64,000 nt of DNA, from NCBI GenBank assembly GCA_905221605.1, contig CAJNDS010002294.1, forward strand, positions 157,501-221,500, in the 5' to 3' direction. The translations under genes were made by a program, and so were the position numbers. Under the pieces are notes generated by a model. The model had not been told where the DNA came from, searched no databases, and saw only the letters and a program-made list of their open reading frames with translations. The DNA comes from Symbiodinium natans (Eukaryota > Sar > Dinophyceae > Suessiales > Symbiodiniaceae). Shown here in pieces: positions 32,501 to 42,801 of the stretch (position 1 is the stretch's first letter; each line of letters starts with the position of its first letter).

Positions 32501-33245
32501 GTGAGGAAGAGCTCGCATTTGACGCCGAAGTTCCGGTGGAGCCTGCTAAGGTGAGGGGTTCGAACAGAGCAGTGTAAGTAAGGGAGACCTTGTTGTCTTT
32601 GGTGCTGCTGAAGTGCAAGATCCAGAGAAGGAAAAAACGTCAAGCGAAGCTGCCACTACCCCTTACTGAGCTTTGTCTTGTGCGTCGCTTCGCAAGGAGA
32701 GGCTGGAACAAAATCGGCCAGAAGAAGCGACAGCTGAAGCGACAACAGAAGCAACAGCGGAAGCGACAGCAGAAGTGACAGCGGAAGCGACAGCGGAAGC
32801 GACAGCCGCTGCGGCTGAGGCCGTGATTGGATTTGCTTGCTGGGTCTCTGTCAGACTGTAGCCGGGTGTAGCATGCAATGATGCCATCATTTGCATCTGG
32901 AGGCACCTTCGCAAGCTTCCCAGGCGGAAGGTGAGTCAATTGCCGAGGAATCGCTTGAATCTGCGCCTTCCAAGGCTGGTTGGTGGTATGCATGCCGCTA
33001 CCATATAGTGCTACCTGCCACATCTACATTGATTCTACACGTCTCAGGCTGCTGAGGCCACGGAAGCCAAAGTCGAACACGCGGATTCGGCTGACGCAGC
33101 AGTTTCAGAGCTGCTGTGCTACAATAAGAACATGTACTAGCAGGACTCCATTTGTTGAGCATGGTCTGCGGCCTACAACCGAATGTGAGGCAAAGTTCTA
33201 CTGATGCAGAGGCAGAGTCAGTGGCAGGCCTGGAATTGAAGCTCT
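32501..33245 (+). CDS. Acidic Ala/Glu/Ser-rich exons
   Basis: Short exons separated by 65-90-nt introns share one unusual composition. EEELAFDAEVPVEPAK (32501-32549, after TTGCAG, GT donor). VQDPEKEKTSSEAATTP (about 32613-32663). ERLEQNRPEEATAEATTEAT and following TAEA units (about 32696-32822). QAEGESIAEESLESAPSK (about 32920-32973). AAEATEAKVEHADSADAAV (33048-33110). STDAEAESVAGLELK (about 33197-33241). The third exon is a 12-bp GCGACAGCGGAA expansion. The product would be a disordered, strongly acidic segment. It may be a separate gene or the N-terminal part of the ClpX-like protein that follows on the same strand within 100 bp. Exon phases are not certain enough to decide. Confidence 0.5.
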
Positions 33246-33329
33246 CTTGCGATACCTTTTGCTGTCAGTCCCTTGGTGCCGTTGCGAAATCAGTGGATCA
33301 GTCGCCGCCGTAGCCGTCCCCTTGTCCCG

Positions 33330-36300
33330 AGGCGCACAGGACCCCAGCAGCGATGGGGGCAAAGTTCAATTCACTGATACTGATGGAGATGCAGCTTGAT
33401 CGTATTGAGATCATGAGCATTCCCGGTCTAGCACCTTCCGCTGCGTCACCCGCCTTGCAGGTAATCCTGCTCCAGGTTGAGGATGACCACGTTGCGGAAT
33501 ACGTAAACGGGGAGCTCGAGCTGGAGCATGTGGAACGCTTCGAGATCGACATGGAGAAGCGAACATACCGGGATGATTCCGGTGAAGGCCGCTTCGAAGA
33601 TGCGGAAGACATCCAAGAAATCGACGGTCAAGTGGCGAAGCTTTTCGCTAGTGCCTCACGAGCTACGCTACTGAAGCCCAAGCGTGCCCGGACCTTAAGT
33701 CTTGTGCCCTGAATGGCATGAGCTTCAGAAACGGAAACGGCGGTGGACAGACCGCTGTGCACCTTTCGAGGGTGCAATTGCCAGGTAAAGAACTACACAA
33801 AGCCGAACATCCTGTTGCTGGGTCCGACCGGCAGTGGGAAAACATATTTGCTGAGGAACTTGGCTGCTGCTTGTTTGCACTTGGTTATGAACGTTTGAAC
33901 TTTGACACCACTTGGAGGGCCGGCTACGAGGTCGATCTTTTCCGTTCAGGGTTGTAGTGAATTTGTGCTGTCCTGTCCATGGCCCGACAACTGATGCGCA
34001 TGGTCGTTCCATATTGCTCCGTTTGCATCTGAATATGCAAAAACTGCTACAGCAAGCGATGGTGCAGTAGGACAGGCATGCAAGCCTGGAAGAAGAGGTC
34101 AGAGAGAGAGCGACGGGTTCGGTCCCTCACCAAGCAATGCGAAAAGCGTTACCTACAAACAAGCCAGGTGGACGTGGGGCTTAACAATGATTAAGTCTTT
34201 TGCCCAAAGGCTGCCCCAGCCATTCGCCCTCTCCTCTGATTTCCGAAAGATATCTGCGTTTTGAGCTGAGCTTCCTGCTGGTCATGCCTTAGGATCTGAT
34301 TGGGGTGCCTTTCGTGAAAGCGGACGTCGTGGCCTGAGATGGCTCCTCCGTCATGGCGCCATGCTTGGACGCAAGTGCAAGCTTAAGCTCCGCACGTTCG
34401 CGGATTTACCGCCCTTGAGCGGACTCACGGGCAAGAAGAGTAGCACAATGGACCGGACAAGAAGCATGTTGAAGCGTACCGGTGTACATGTTCGGTAGTT
34501 TCTTCCTTTCCGACAAGGCCACCAAATTCACTGAGACTGGCTACGTCGGACGTGACGCTGACGAGGCGCTCCTTTTTGTCATCGAACTTTAACATCCAAG
34601 TTCAGGGATCTCTAAGCCCACGAAACTCAGACCAGCCAAGACGCGGGCACTCACTTGTCACTTGTCGCAAAACTACCCGTAGTCAAGATGACGCCTCTGC
34701 CCATGCAACTAATTTGCCAACGGCATCCGTCGATAATCCCTATGCTTGGGCCGGAAAGTTCGCAAGGGCATTTCAAGGGTTCTTATTGAAAGAATCGGCT
34801 GCGGCTGTGAGGATCAGGTCTTGTCGACTAGGATATGGAGCCGAGTAGCTGTCGCCATCGTGCCGCCCGCAGTCCCCAAATGTCCCCAAAAACTTCCGGT
34901 TGCTTCCGATATTGTTCCGGAGGTGATGGGCGAACTGCTTCAAGCTGCAGACGGAGATGTTGAGCTTGCCCAGGTGGAGCTCTGGGAATCCAGAGCATTG
35001 CCACACATTGCGCACATTGGGCGTGGGGAGCACTGGCCCAACGTGCTTGACCGATCCGTGCAAAACCTTGGGCTTGGGGTCTTCAGACCGCCTGATACTG
35101 CTTTTGGCGATGAAACGGTGCTCATGTTTTTTGGTTTCGCTGTTCTGAGTCAGTCTCTGCGGTGGCAGCTGAGAACGGTACAACCCTTACTAAAGCCGGT
35201 TTCTTGTTTGTTGGCCTTTCGCTTTACATCGAAACTGCTACTTTTGCTTGAGTTTCACTTCTTCTTGCCATCAAGCATGTAAAGCAGAATAGAAGGGAGA
35301 GACGACACTCTAGCAGACCATCCAAACGTCACTAGTGCTTTCAGGGAGTACAGCGAAGGTTTGCCGTGTGCGCTTGATTGCCGAGCTTCTGGCAAACATG
35401 CGGCTCCCCAACCGAGACACAAACACCTAGTCGTTGCCTTTGTGCACCTGGTGCAGCTGACTGGCACGCTGGGTTTCTGCTATCAGGTGGGCATTGTCTA
35501 TGTGGACGAGATCGACAAGGTCTGCTCCGATGGAGCTGGGCGCAACTCCTCCTTCAGGCAATCCACACTGCAGCTGATTGGCACATGTTGGTACGAGTGC
35601 ACAGGCAATACGTGGTTGGTAAGCGATTCTCTTTTGTTGGATGATGTCAGCAGGCGAGCCACGCAGAGCACCTTTCTAAAGCTCATGGAGGAGAGATGGG
35701 GTCTGACCATGGTGCTGTGAATAGATTCGAACCAGACCGCAGCGCTTCGCTCTGCCTGTATAGATCTGTGGCATGTGCAGGACACCGAGGTGACGGTGGG
35801 CACTCAGGGGCCGCGGCTGGTTCTGGGCGGGCTGGGTGGAGACAAGGGCACGAAGATGTCAACAAGGCAGAGGGCCTCGTTCGTCTCCGACAACAGTGCA
35901 CCCCTGTGGTACGCAAGCCACCGATGTCTTGCCACCCCCTACCGCTCCTCCCTCGCCCTCTCCCTCTCAAGTATTGAACACCATTCGGAGCACTTGCATT
36001 TGCTTTAGACTCGCCTGCAAATGTTTTTGGCATGGTGAAGTATGCCAATCAGTAGCGAGTGCCTTTTTTGGTGCAAGCGGACGGCGTTCGTCGCGAGATG
36101 GCCGGATCAGTTTTTCAACATGTTGGAATGCCCAATGAGCCGGACTCGCTTTGAAGTCTGAACGTCCTCGTGTGGACCAAGCCCTGCAGTTGCAGAATGA
36201 AGTATTGTAGAATCAGGAATTTGAACTCAGAAACAGACAAACAAGACCGACATTCAAGCAACGTATGTAGGTCGGAGAACGCTCTTGCGAAATGATGCAG

Positions 36301-39041
36301 GCATGTGCTCTTTGTTTTCTCCGGTGCCTTCAGCCAGCTTGATGAGAAACTGAAGGAGGCCGCCTTGGTTGGGACTTGTGTCAGTTGCAGAGGCAAAAAG
36401 AGACTTGTGGACGGTCACAAGATGACACAAGATGAGATTATAGACCGGGGGTGACACTTGGGAAGATGTAGTGCAACCGAGCCTCAACATCGACCCCCCC
36501 CAATCCTCTTTGTTGCAGGCCAGCTTCAAAATTGCTTCTTTGCTGCATGAGCCACTGCATTGCTGCAGCACAGCCCGCAGGACCACATCCGCGACATGAA
36601 AGGCTTCGGCTTTACTTCTGGAGCTGCAGAGAAAGCTGAAGATGTCCAGTCCATGCTGCACAAGGCTGAACTGGAGAAAGAGAGAGAGAGAGAGAGAGAC
36701 CCCACGCCCGGTCTTGGTGCTACATTGCTTCCACCGCTCTTTCCTTTTACACCGACGGACTCGCTAGAGCGCGCCCCTTGGGGCGGCCTTCCCTCGGGAA
36801 GGTCATGTGCTGTGGAAGGAAGGAAGGAAGGAAGACCCCACGCCCCCAAGAAAGAAAGAAAGAGACAATTTTGGCTCAAATCGCATTGATTCTCCCTACG
36901 AACCCTTTGGAGTTGACTCGGGGGGAAGTCCAGGAGACGTACGTCACTGCGGATGTTTGCCACGTATTTTTTCAGTGGGGGGGGTAACAGCAGAGACGAG
37001 GACGAGCTAACAATCCCCACCAACGTGGGGGCAAAGGCCAGGACGAAGGAGACGAACCAGAGCAAGCGGTAGTAGACCATCCGGGCCCCGTTCGAGGCGG
37101 GGCTTCCAAACCGAACCCAAGCGAGAGACCCGTGCATGTTTATGCCGGGATGCTCCAAATGAGGGGGAACTGGATATGTGTGTGTGTGTATGTTGGGATC
37201 TACTTAGGGCCCCTCATGCCCAGAAGAAAAAAAGTAGCACTTGTAGAAGCAGAAGGGAGGCATCACACAGCATCACAGGCACTCGGGTTCGCACAGACAA
37301 GTTGACTCCGGGCGGGGTTGCGCGTGCAGGAGGGAAGGAAGGCATCACACGCTGGGTGAGATATCACATGCAATGGACCGTGCATCTTGCACGAGGCGGA
37401 AACCCCACAAGCCCCAACGAAAAAAGCAAAGACAGATAGGGAAGAAGGTATGACACGCTGGGCAGCCGCCTAACAAGCTACTGTAGTAGATGTAGAGGCA
37501 GTCTCAGACGCGACCATAGTGAACCCTGCAGAGAGGGCTCGACGGATCGTTGTATGTTTCTGGCAGGGGGGGGTCTTCAGGGCCTGGGCTGCACCTCGCG
37601 CCCCTAAAGAAAGAAAGAAAGAAAAAGTGTCATACGCATTCATGTCTCACACCGAGACGGCTTCTAAAGAGGTTTCTGCTCCGGGTCCTCAAGGCTTCGG
37701 CTGTGTGGTTCTGGGTGTGGGTTGCTCCATGGTGCTCCTCGACGTTGTTGGGGGGTGTCAGCATACGATGCAAGTGTACGGTGTACGCGCCTGTTTGACG
37801 AGGACGTTCGGACGTTCAGGAGGGTCGTTCGCCCGAGCGTGTTGGAACAGGCTTCATGGTTTCGTATTGTTTTCATGTGATCCCTTGCATCAGGCCGACA
37901 CGGAGTCTTGGATCAGTTGGGTGCGCGTCTTCGGCTCTCGCGTCGGCGCCGGTATGTCATCAGCTTTGCATTGTGAGTGTTCTGTTTGGCGAAAGCAAAT
38001 CTAAGGAAGAGTTGGTCAAAGCTGGCATGGAGAGGGAGTTCGTGGGTCGATTGCCAGTCAGAGTTGCTCTGCAAGCCCTCTCAGACGAAGATCTCTTCCA
38101 GGTACTGACGCTGCTCGGCCAAGTATTCTACCCCCTGCAGCTTATGTGCCTCTTGTGAGCAATGTCAGATCAGGAGCATTTTGTGTTTGCTCGGCAGAAC
38201 GCAATGTGTCAGGACAGCCGAAGATGGTGCAGCTTGGGCCGCAAGAAAGGACACTCTCAGATGGCGGTCTGCTTTGCGCAGGGTACGGAGAGGGGGGGGT
38301 TCCTCTTCCACTCCACATGGCCGAGGCAACGTCTCAGCTCACGGACGATTTCCGGCGCTATGGAATCGAGCTCCACAGCTGCAACGAGACTGTGTGAGCA
38401 AGTCGGGGCACGAAGGGCCTTTCACTTCGTGTCGTTCCCTTCTTCGCACTCATTGCAACAAGTGGGTGCTGTTCTTACAACTTTTTTCGTTGCTCGGAGG
38501 CTCCGCTTCACGGATGCAGCCTTGCGCGCCGTCGCACAGAAGGCCGCCAAAGAGGGAACCGGTGCACGGGCCCTTGTCTGGCGCTTAGAACACCAGAAGG
38601 GCATAGGAGGCCTATAGCTTGGAGTTATAACTCTGGTGGCGGCCGTGCTTTCCGATTGGGTTTGCCTCAGGTCACCATCCTTGAGAACACATTGCCGCCT
38701 GGCTCAGTTTAGGGCAGCCACTGTCAGACTGAACTTGCCGAGCTGAGAGACTGGGCACCTTGTCACGTTGAGGAGACGGTACAAGTTCTGTCTACCCGCT
38801 TTAGTTCCCCGTGGATGCGAAGTTCTGGAGGCGGTGACGCCAAAGTGCTTAGTAGTCCAGTAATGTGGTCAGCAGTGTCTTGCAGGCTTGTGCTCTCGCG
38901 TGATTGTAACTTGTATCCGCTCCATTCCGTTCACTTTCTGCCCAGCCTCGAGACCTCGACCAGGTTGATCCTGACTTGATTGAACATCCGGAGCGAAGAC
39001 TTGATGAGTTGCTGAGCCAATATGCCCTCAAAGAAGCATAA
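33330..39041 (+). CDS. clpX: ClpX-like AAA+ ATP-dependent unfoldase, at least 12 exons
   Basis: Unfolds proteins with ATP and feeds them to the ClpP protease, in mitochondrion or plastid. AAA+ exons in order: 33785-33866 (Walker A GPTGSGKT at 33821-33844); 34293-34325 (DLIGVPFVKAD); 34518-34565 (ATKFTETGYVGRDADE); 34923-34973 (GELLQAADGDVELAQ); from 35487 (VGIVYVDEIDK, Walker B); about 35641-35693 (ATQSTFLKLMEE); from 35781 (DTEVTV); 36581-36680 (DHIRDMKGFGFTSGAAEKAE); about 38004-38101 (LVKAGMEREFVGRLPV, with the arginine motif); about 38335-38369 (LTDDFRRYGIE); 38500-38590 (LRFTDAALRAVAQKAAKEGT, GTGARAL); 38946-39041 (final DLIEHPERRLDELLSQYAL, stop TAA). Upstream exons at about 33340-33397 (GGKVQFTDTDGDAA) and 33460-33660 (EYVNGELELEHVERFEID) add a module that is not the usual ClpX zinc finger. 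The VIGQ segment and the hydrophobic strand after Walker B (GGAF) were not found. Confidence 0.9.
36676..37626. repeat. Cluster of purine tracts in a ClpX-like intron
   Basis: (GA)12 at 36676-36699, (GGAA)4 at about 36819-36835, (GAAA)3-4 at 36850-36864 and again at 37608-37626, inside one intron of about 1.3 kb. The words CACACGCTGGGTGAGA and GACACGCTGGGCAGCC (about 37346 and 37452) and repeated CCCCTC/CGCCCC-AAGAAAGAAAG boundaries suggest local duplication. Confidence 0.7.
36866..36879 (+). other. Possible relic of the dinoflagellate spliced leader
   Basis: CAATTTTGGCTCAA matches 13 of 14 bases of the leader's CCATTTTGGCTCAA. The rest of the leader is not preserved. It lies in an intron, next to a GAAA tract. 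Confidence 0.3.
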
Positions 39042-39930
39042 AAAGCTGGTGACTGCTGGGAGTGGAGACTTTCGGGATGGGTAGCTTTTGGGCTCAGCTT
39101 TGCTTCGGGCTGGAGAAGAGCTTAGGTTGAGGGGTCATGTGTGACGGAGGGCTTCGAGACTTTAAGGGGCTCGCTTGGAGGCAGGCTCAAGAGCATTGGG
39201 ATCGCCGGGTAGGTCGGGCCGGCGATCCCCAGTCAAAGCAAGTGTGTGACATTTTCAGGCGCGCCGTGCCAAGCCTTCGTTGTAAACGGGTAGAAGATGA
39301 GCCTCTGGGCGCCAAACGGCCAGGGCTGAGGCGACAGAAGCAAGGTGGTTTGAAGTTGGTTGCACCATGTCTTTTTAACGTCGAAAGTCGCCGTGGTGTC
39401 TCAGCTCAGATCAAGCTTTCATGCAAGTTAAAGACGCGGCTCTGTTACAGCCTTTATTGGCACCGTGCGGCGAGGAACAAGCGAACCCTGCACCACTTGG
39501 CCTCGTCACACGATTCGAGTTTAGCTGACTCGCCTTGCCTGCGAACCAAGCACTTGGCCAAGCAAAGCATGAAGCAAGAAACCAACAGCACAGCACCTTG
39601 AACAAGTCATGGCGGGACGGCAGCGGCAAAATCCAAGCACATCATTGTTGCTGGTAGCCTGCCACTCCTCAGAATTGAGTAATTGAGTTCGGTCATGTTC
39701 GGTCCGTGTCGTTGTGGTCACAAATCCAGCAGAGTGGCTCTGAGGTGCAGCTTTGCTGGGCCGGTGTTTGGTGGCCCGGGGCGCTTATGATGCCGAGGTG
39801 CGTCCATTGCTGCAAGCTTGGCCGGCAGCTTCAGTGTTGAGGGCGTACGCAGCGTACTCCCTATGCTCCAGGCGAGTCCTTCCTTCGTGGGACTGCGCCC
39901 GCGCCAAGCGCCGAGCCGAGTGATCATGCT
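39042..39930. other. Spacer after the ClpX-like gene
   Basis: A 154-codon + strand frame (39137-39601) has no known motif and mixed composition. I do not call it a gene. It includes an AATTGAGT/GAATTGAGT short repeat near 39671-39690. Confidence 0.4.
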
Positions 39931-39934
39931 GGCG

Positions 39935-41095
39935 GAAGATGCCGATGAGGTGCCTGCATCACTCCAATCCTTCGATCGCTGATACCCAGCCGTCCACTTC
40001 GTTGAACTCGTCCTTTCGATTGGGTACTGACATGGGGTTTGACCAGATGCGATGTCCACTCGCAAGAAACTTTCCCTCTGACCAGAGAACACCAATGCAA
40101 GCCATGAACCACATGCAGGTGGCAGCTCTCCTCGCGCAGGCTGAGGCGAACGCTGGCGTGTGAATGCCGTGCCGAGCTTTGCTTAGTTGTTAATCCTGAG
40201 AGCCCCACGAAGGGAGATAATGGGAGGCCCTGCGGCGCGAAGCTGCCAAGGAGGAGGCTCGAAGCGGTGTCATCTCTGGTAGCTTCGCGGGTGCCTCCGG
40301 TGCCTCCGGTCTGGACTCTTGTACCTACAGGCCACAGTTGTGCTTTTTGTTCTTCGAGCAATTTTTCCTGGGTCTGGCAGCGATGGACACGGTGAAGTGA
40401 TGTGAAGTGATGTGAACTGTCAGGAGGAAGTAAAGGTTGCTCGCGCTCAGCGAGAGGCGGCAGAGGGCCAAGCCGAGGATGCATTCGGGGCGGACGTTCA
40501 GGTGGAGGCGGGCTTGGCTGATGTGCTCTGGTCTGGCTCTAGTGATGCTGCTGAGCCCTTCCAACATATTCTACCAAATCTGACCTGCCAGGTTCGTCCA
40601 GGCGAGGACTCGGTCGTTGCAAAGGCACGTGCGGAATTGGCCGCGGCACGCGCCAACCTAGCAGCTGCCAAGTCAGAGGCGCGAGTTGTTTGCAAGCAAC
40701 ATCTTTCAAGTGTGCTTTCCTTGCTCTTCCCACCAACAGGCTGAAGCAGTTGCCGCCGGGCGGCAGGTTCCTGCTTGCAGTTTCTGAATCGAGGCATCTG
40801 AGTACTCGGATGCAACATGCTGAAGGTGACAGGCCTGCGAGGCGATGCGGCATTGGCTTCCAGTTGTGCCCTGAGCAGTGCCACATGCTCATGCTCTTGC
40901 ATCAGGTGACAGTAGTCCGCCCAGTCCAGCACCACCGCCTCCACCAACTCAAAAACTGGAGGATCCCTCGGAGCCCCCCACAGTGATGCTGCAAAGTGGT
41001 CCTCGGTCCTCGCAGGACGTGAAGCTGAACTTCTCCGGGACACTGATGACCGAGGATACTTGGTTTTGCGATCTCTGCGTGATAGTTGCAGTTGC
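39935..41095 (+). CDS. Coiled-coil protein exons, unrecognised
   Basis: Pieces with matching composition on one strand. MLAEDADEVPASLQSFDR (about 39928-39982). MQVAALLAQAEANAGV (about 40112-40160). EALRREAAKEEARSGVISGS (about 40222-40284). EEVKVARAQREAAEGQAEDA (from about 40422). VVAKARAELAAARANLAAAK (about 40612-40680). AEAVAAGRQ (about 40740-40767). A Pro-rich exon SSPPSPAPPPPPTQKLEDP leads to SQDVKLNFSGTLMTEDTW (about 40910-41070). Ala/Glu/Arg heptad-like spacing predicts coiled coil followed by a proline-rich linker. Such proteins are usually scaffold or motor-associated, but no specific family is visible. Ends are not defined. Confidence 0.5.
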
Positions 41096-41123
41096 AGCTT
41101 GGAATCAAGAAAGAGCGTGGTTC

Positions 41124-41405
41124 TGATCCGTTCTGGAAACTCCGTGATGCAGGAAACTGAATCCCACGATTCAGGAACAATCCCGATTCAGAAAACTGCC
41201 CGATTCCAGTTTCCTGCGTGAGCGGTTTCCGCGCCCATGGTTTCCTGTCTCAAATCTGCAGTTTCCGAGTGCGCTTGTGTCAGTTTCCCGAAGCTTCCAG
41301 TTTCCAGAATCCGTAGTGCCAGTTTCGCCAATCCACGTTTTTTTAGTTTCCGGAAGCCACTTTTCAGTTTCCCGAATCATGTCTCCCAGTTTCCGAATCC
41401 GTCAG
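41124..41405. repeat. Mirrored CAGTTTCC repeat array
   Basis: From 41124 to about 41199 units read GATTC(A/C)...GGAAACTG (antisense). From about 41200 to 41405 about ten units read CAGTTTCC(C/N)GAATC (sense), spaced 18-30 bp. The orientation flips near 41195, so the array is an imperfect large palindrome. Confidence 0.8.
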
Positions 41406-42440
41406 TTGCAAATCAGCGGCTGATCGCACATGGTGTAGCCTTTTAAATGACAGGACGAGTGGACTGACTTGGCCGAGAAGTTTAAGGACACTGGCTTGGC
41501 TTTCAAATGAAGTAGCCAATTTTCAGCGTTGACCACTGGAGTGGTTGAAACTGTAAGTCTTTTAGGAGTATGGTGCTCTGGCGGAAGTGCGTCGTTTGTA
41601 CTCAGGACATGAATCTCATTGAGCAGTTCCAGACGAACTCCAAACTTGGATCACAGGCCCCAGTTTGTAGCGACCTTTGGAATGTGTAAGCATAAGTTGG
41701 TGCACACATTTACCAATCCCGCATCATCTCGCTCGAAGCGCACACATGACCCATGTTGTGTTTGGTTTTACCCGTCAAAACGAAAGGCAACCATGGGGTA
41801 CTTGTGTAGTAGATCTACTTTTGCTGAATTGGTCGACAGTGACGACGTCAAGCATCATACTTCTTGTACGCTTGGGGGCGCGCGTGGGCTGCCGACATGA
41901 CGGTGGACAAGTCCATCTTGGTTGCCGATGCAATTCGCACGATCCTTAGAGCGACGTATGCGCTACGCAGCAAACATTGGATGAGAGTAGACTTGAAGCT
42001 TCCTCATGCCTCCGATTGACTGGACTGGCTTTGAGGCTTGGCGGACAGATCCTTGAAGGCTCCGCAGTCTTACTGCAGAGCTGCCGGGCTTAACATGTCA
42101 CCTCGATCTGGCAGTTTGGCTCAGGCAGAGCATGCGGAGCCTTGCTTGTGTGAGGTCACGAGCTTGTATGCTCATTGGACCCACCTGGTACCGGTCTTAT
42201 GCCGGATGTAGATGTACTGAGCAAATTTGCATGCTAACCACCATCCGCAGTCCAAGTGAAGTTCTGCAGAGTGTAGTGTGACCGCCGTGACCGGCGTCGT
42301 CTTCAAACCAAGACTTCAGGTCCCACGAGTCCGGATGCAGATGCTTATGGTCGCCTGGGATGAATCATCCAGCTGTGACAACACTTCAGCAATCTCGTGA
42401 AGTGCTGTGTATGTAGAACGAATATGTGTGAGAATGTATA
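41406..42440. other. No gene seen
   Basis: Open frames at 41619-41949 in two phases have no recognisable motif. No exon with neighbouring-gene composition was identified. Confidence 0.45.
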
Positions 42441-42573
42441 TGATACATACATAGATACATACATAGATACGTACATACATACATACATACATACATACAT
42501 ACATACACACAACCAAACACACATACATATGTACATACATATATACATACATATATATATATATGTACACACA
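42441..42573. repeat. (TACA)n / (AT)n microsatellite
   Basis: About 30 tetranucleotide units of TACA with TAGA and TACG variants, ending in (AT)9. Met/Tyr/Ile/Cys-rich frames on both strands are artefacts. Confidence 0.95.
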
Positions 42574-42801
42574 TTCTTGCCAAAGGCCGGAGTCTGCATC
42601 TCAAACTACCTCCTGCGCGCTTGCTTAGGCTGGGACTTTTTGTTGTTGGCAACGCTGGCAACGCTGTTAGCAGTAAACAAACGTAGAAGCACGGCTTCGT
42701 TTTTAGAAGCAGTTGATCATCCCCTGTTCAAGGAACTTGTGCCGTGCCTTGGATGAGTCCTGGCAAGCGAATCTCAAAACCGCCTAAACCTTGCTTTTCA
42801 G

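Noticed and set aside
35720-35800. Minus-strand GGTTCGAATCT as part of a tRNA
   Set aside because: No A box or acceptor stem was found on the minus strand, and the site lies between ClpX-like exons.
42316-42756. Tyr/Met/Cys-rich frames
   Set aside because: They are readings of the TACA microsatellite.
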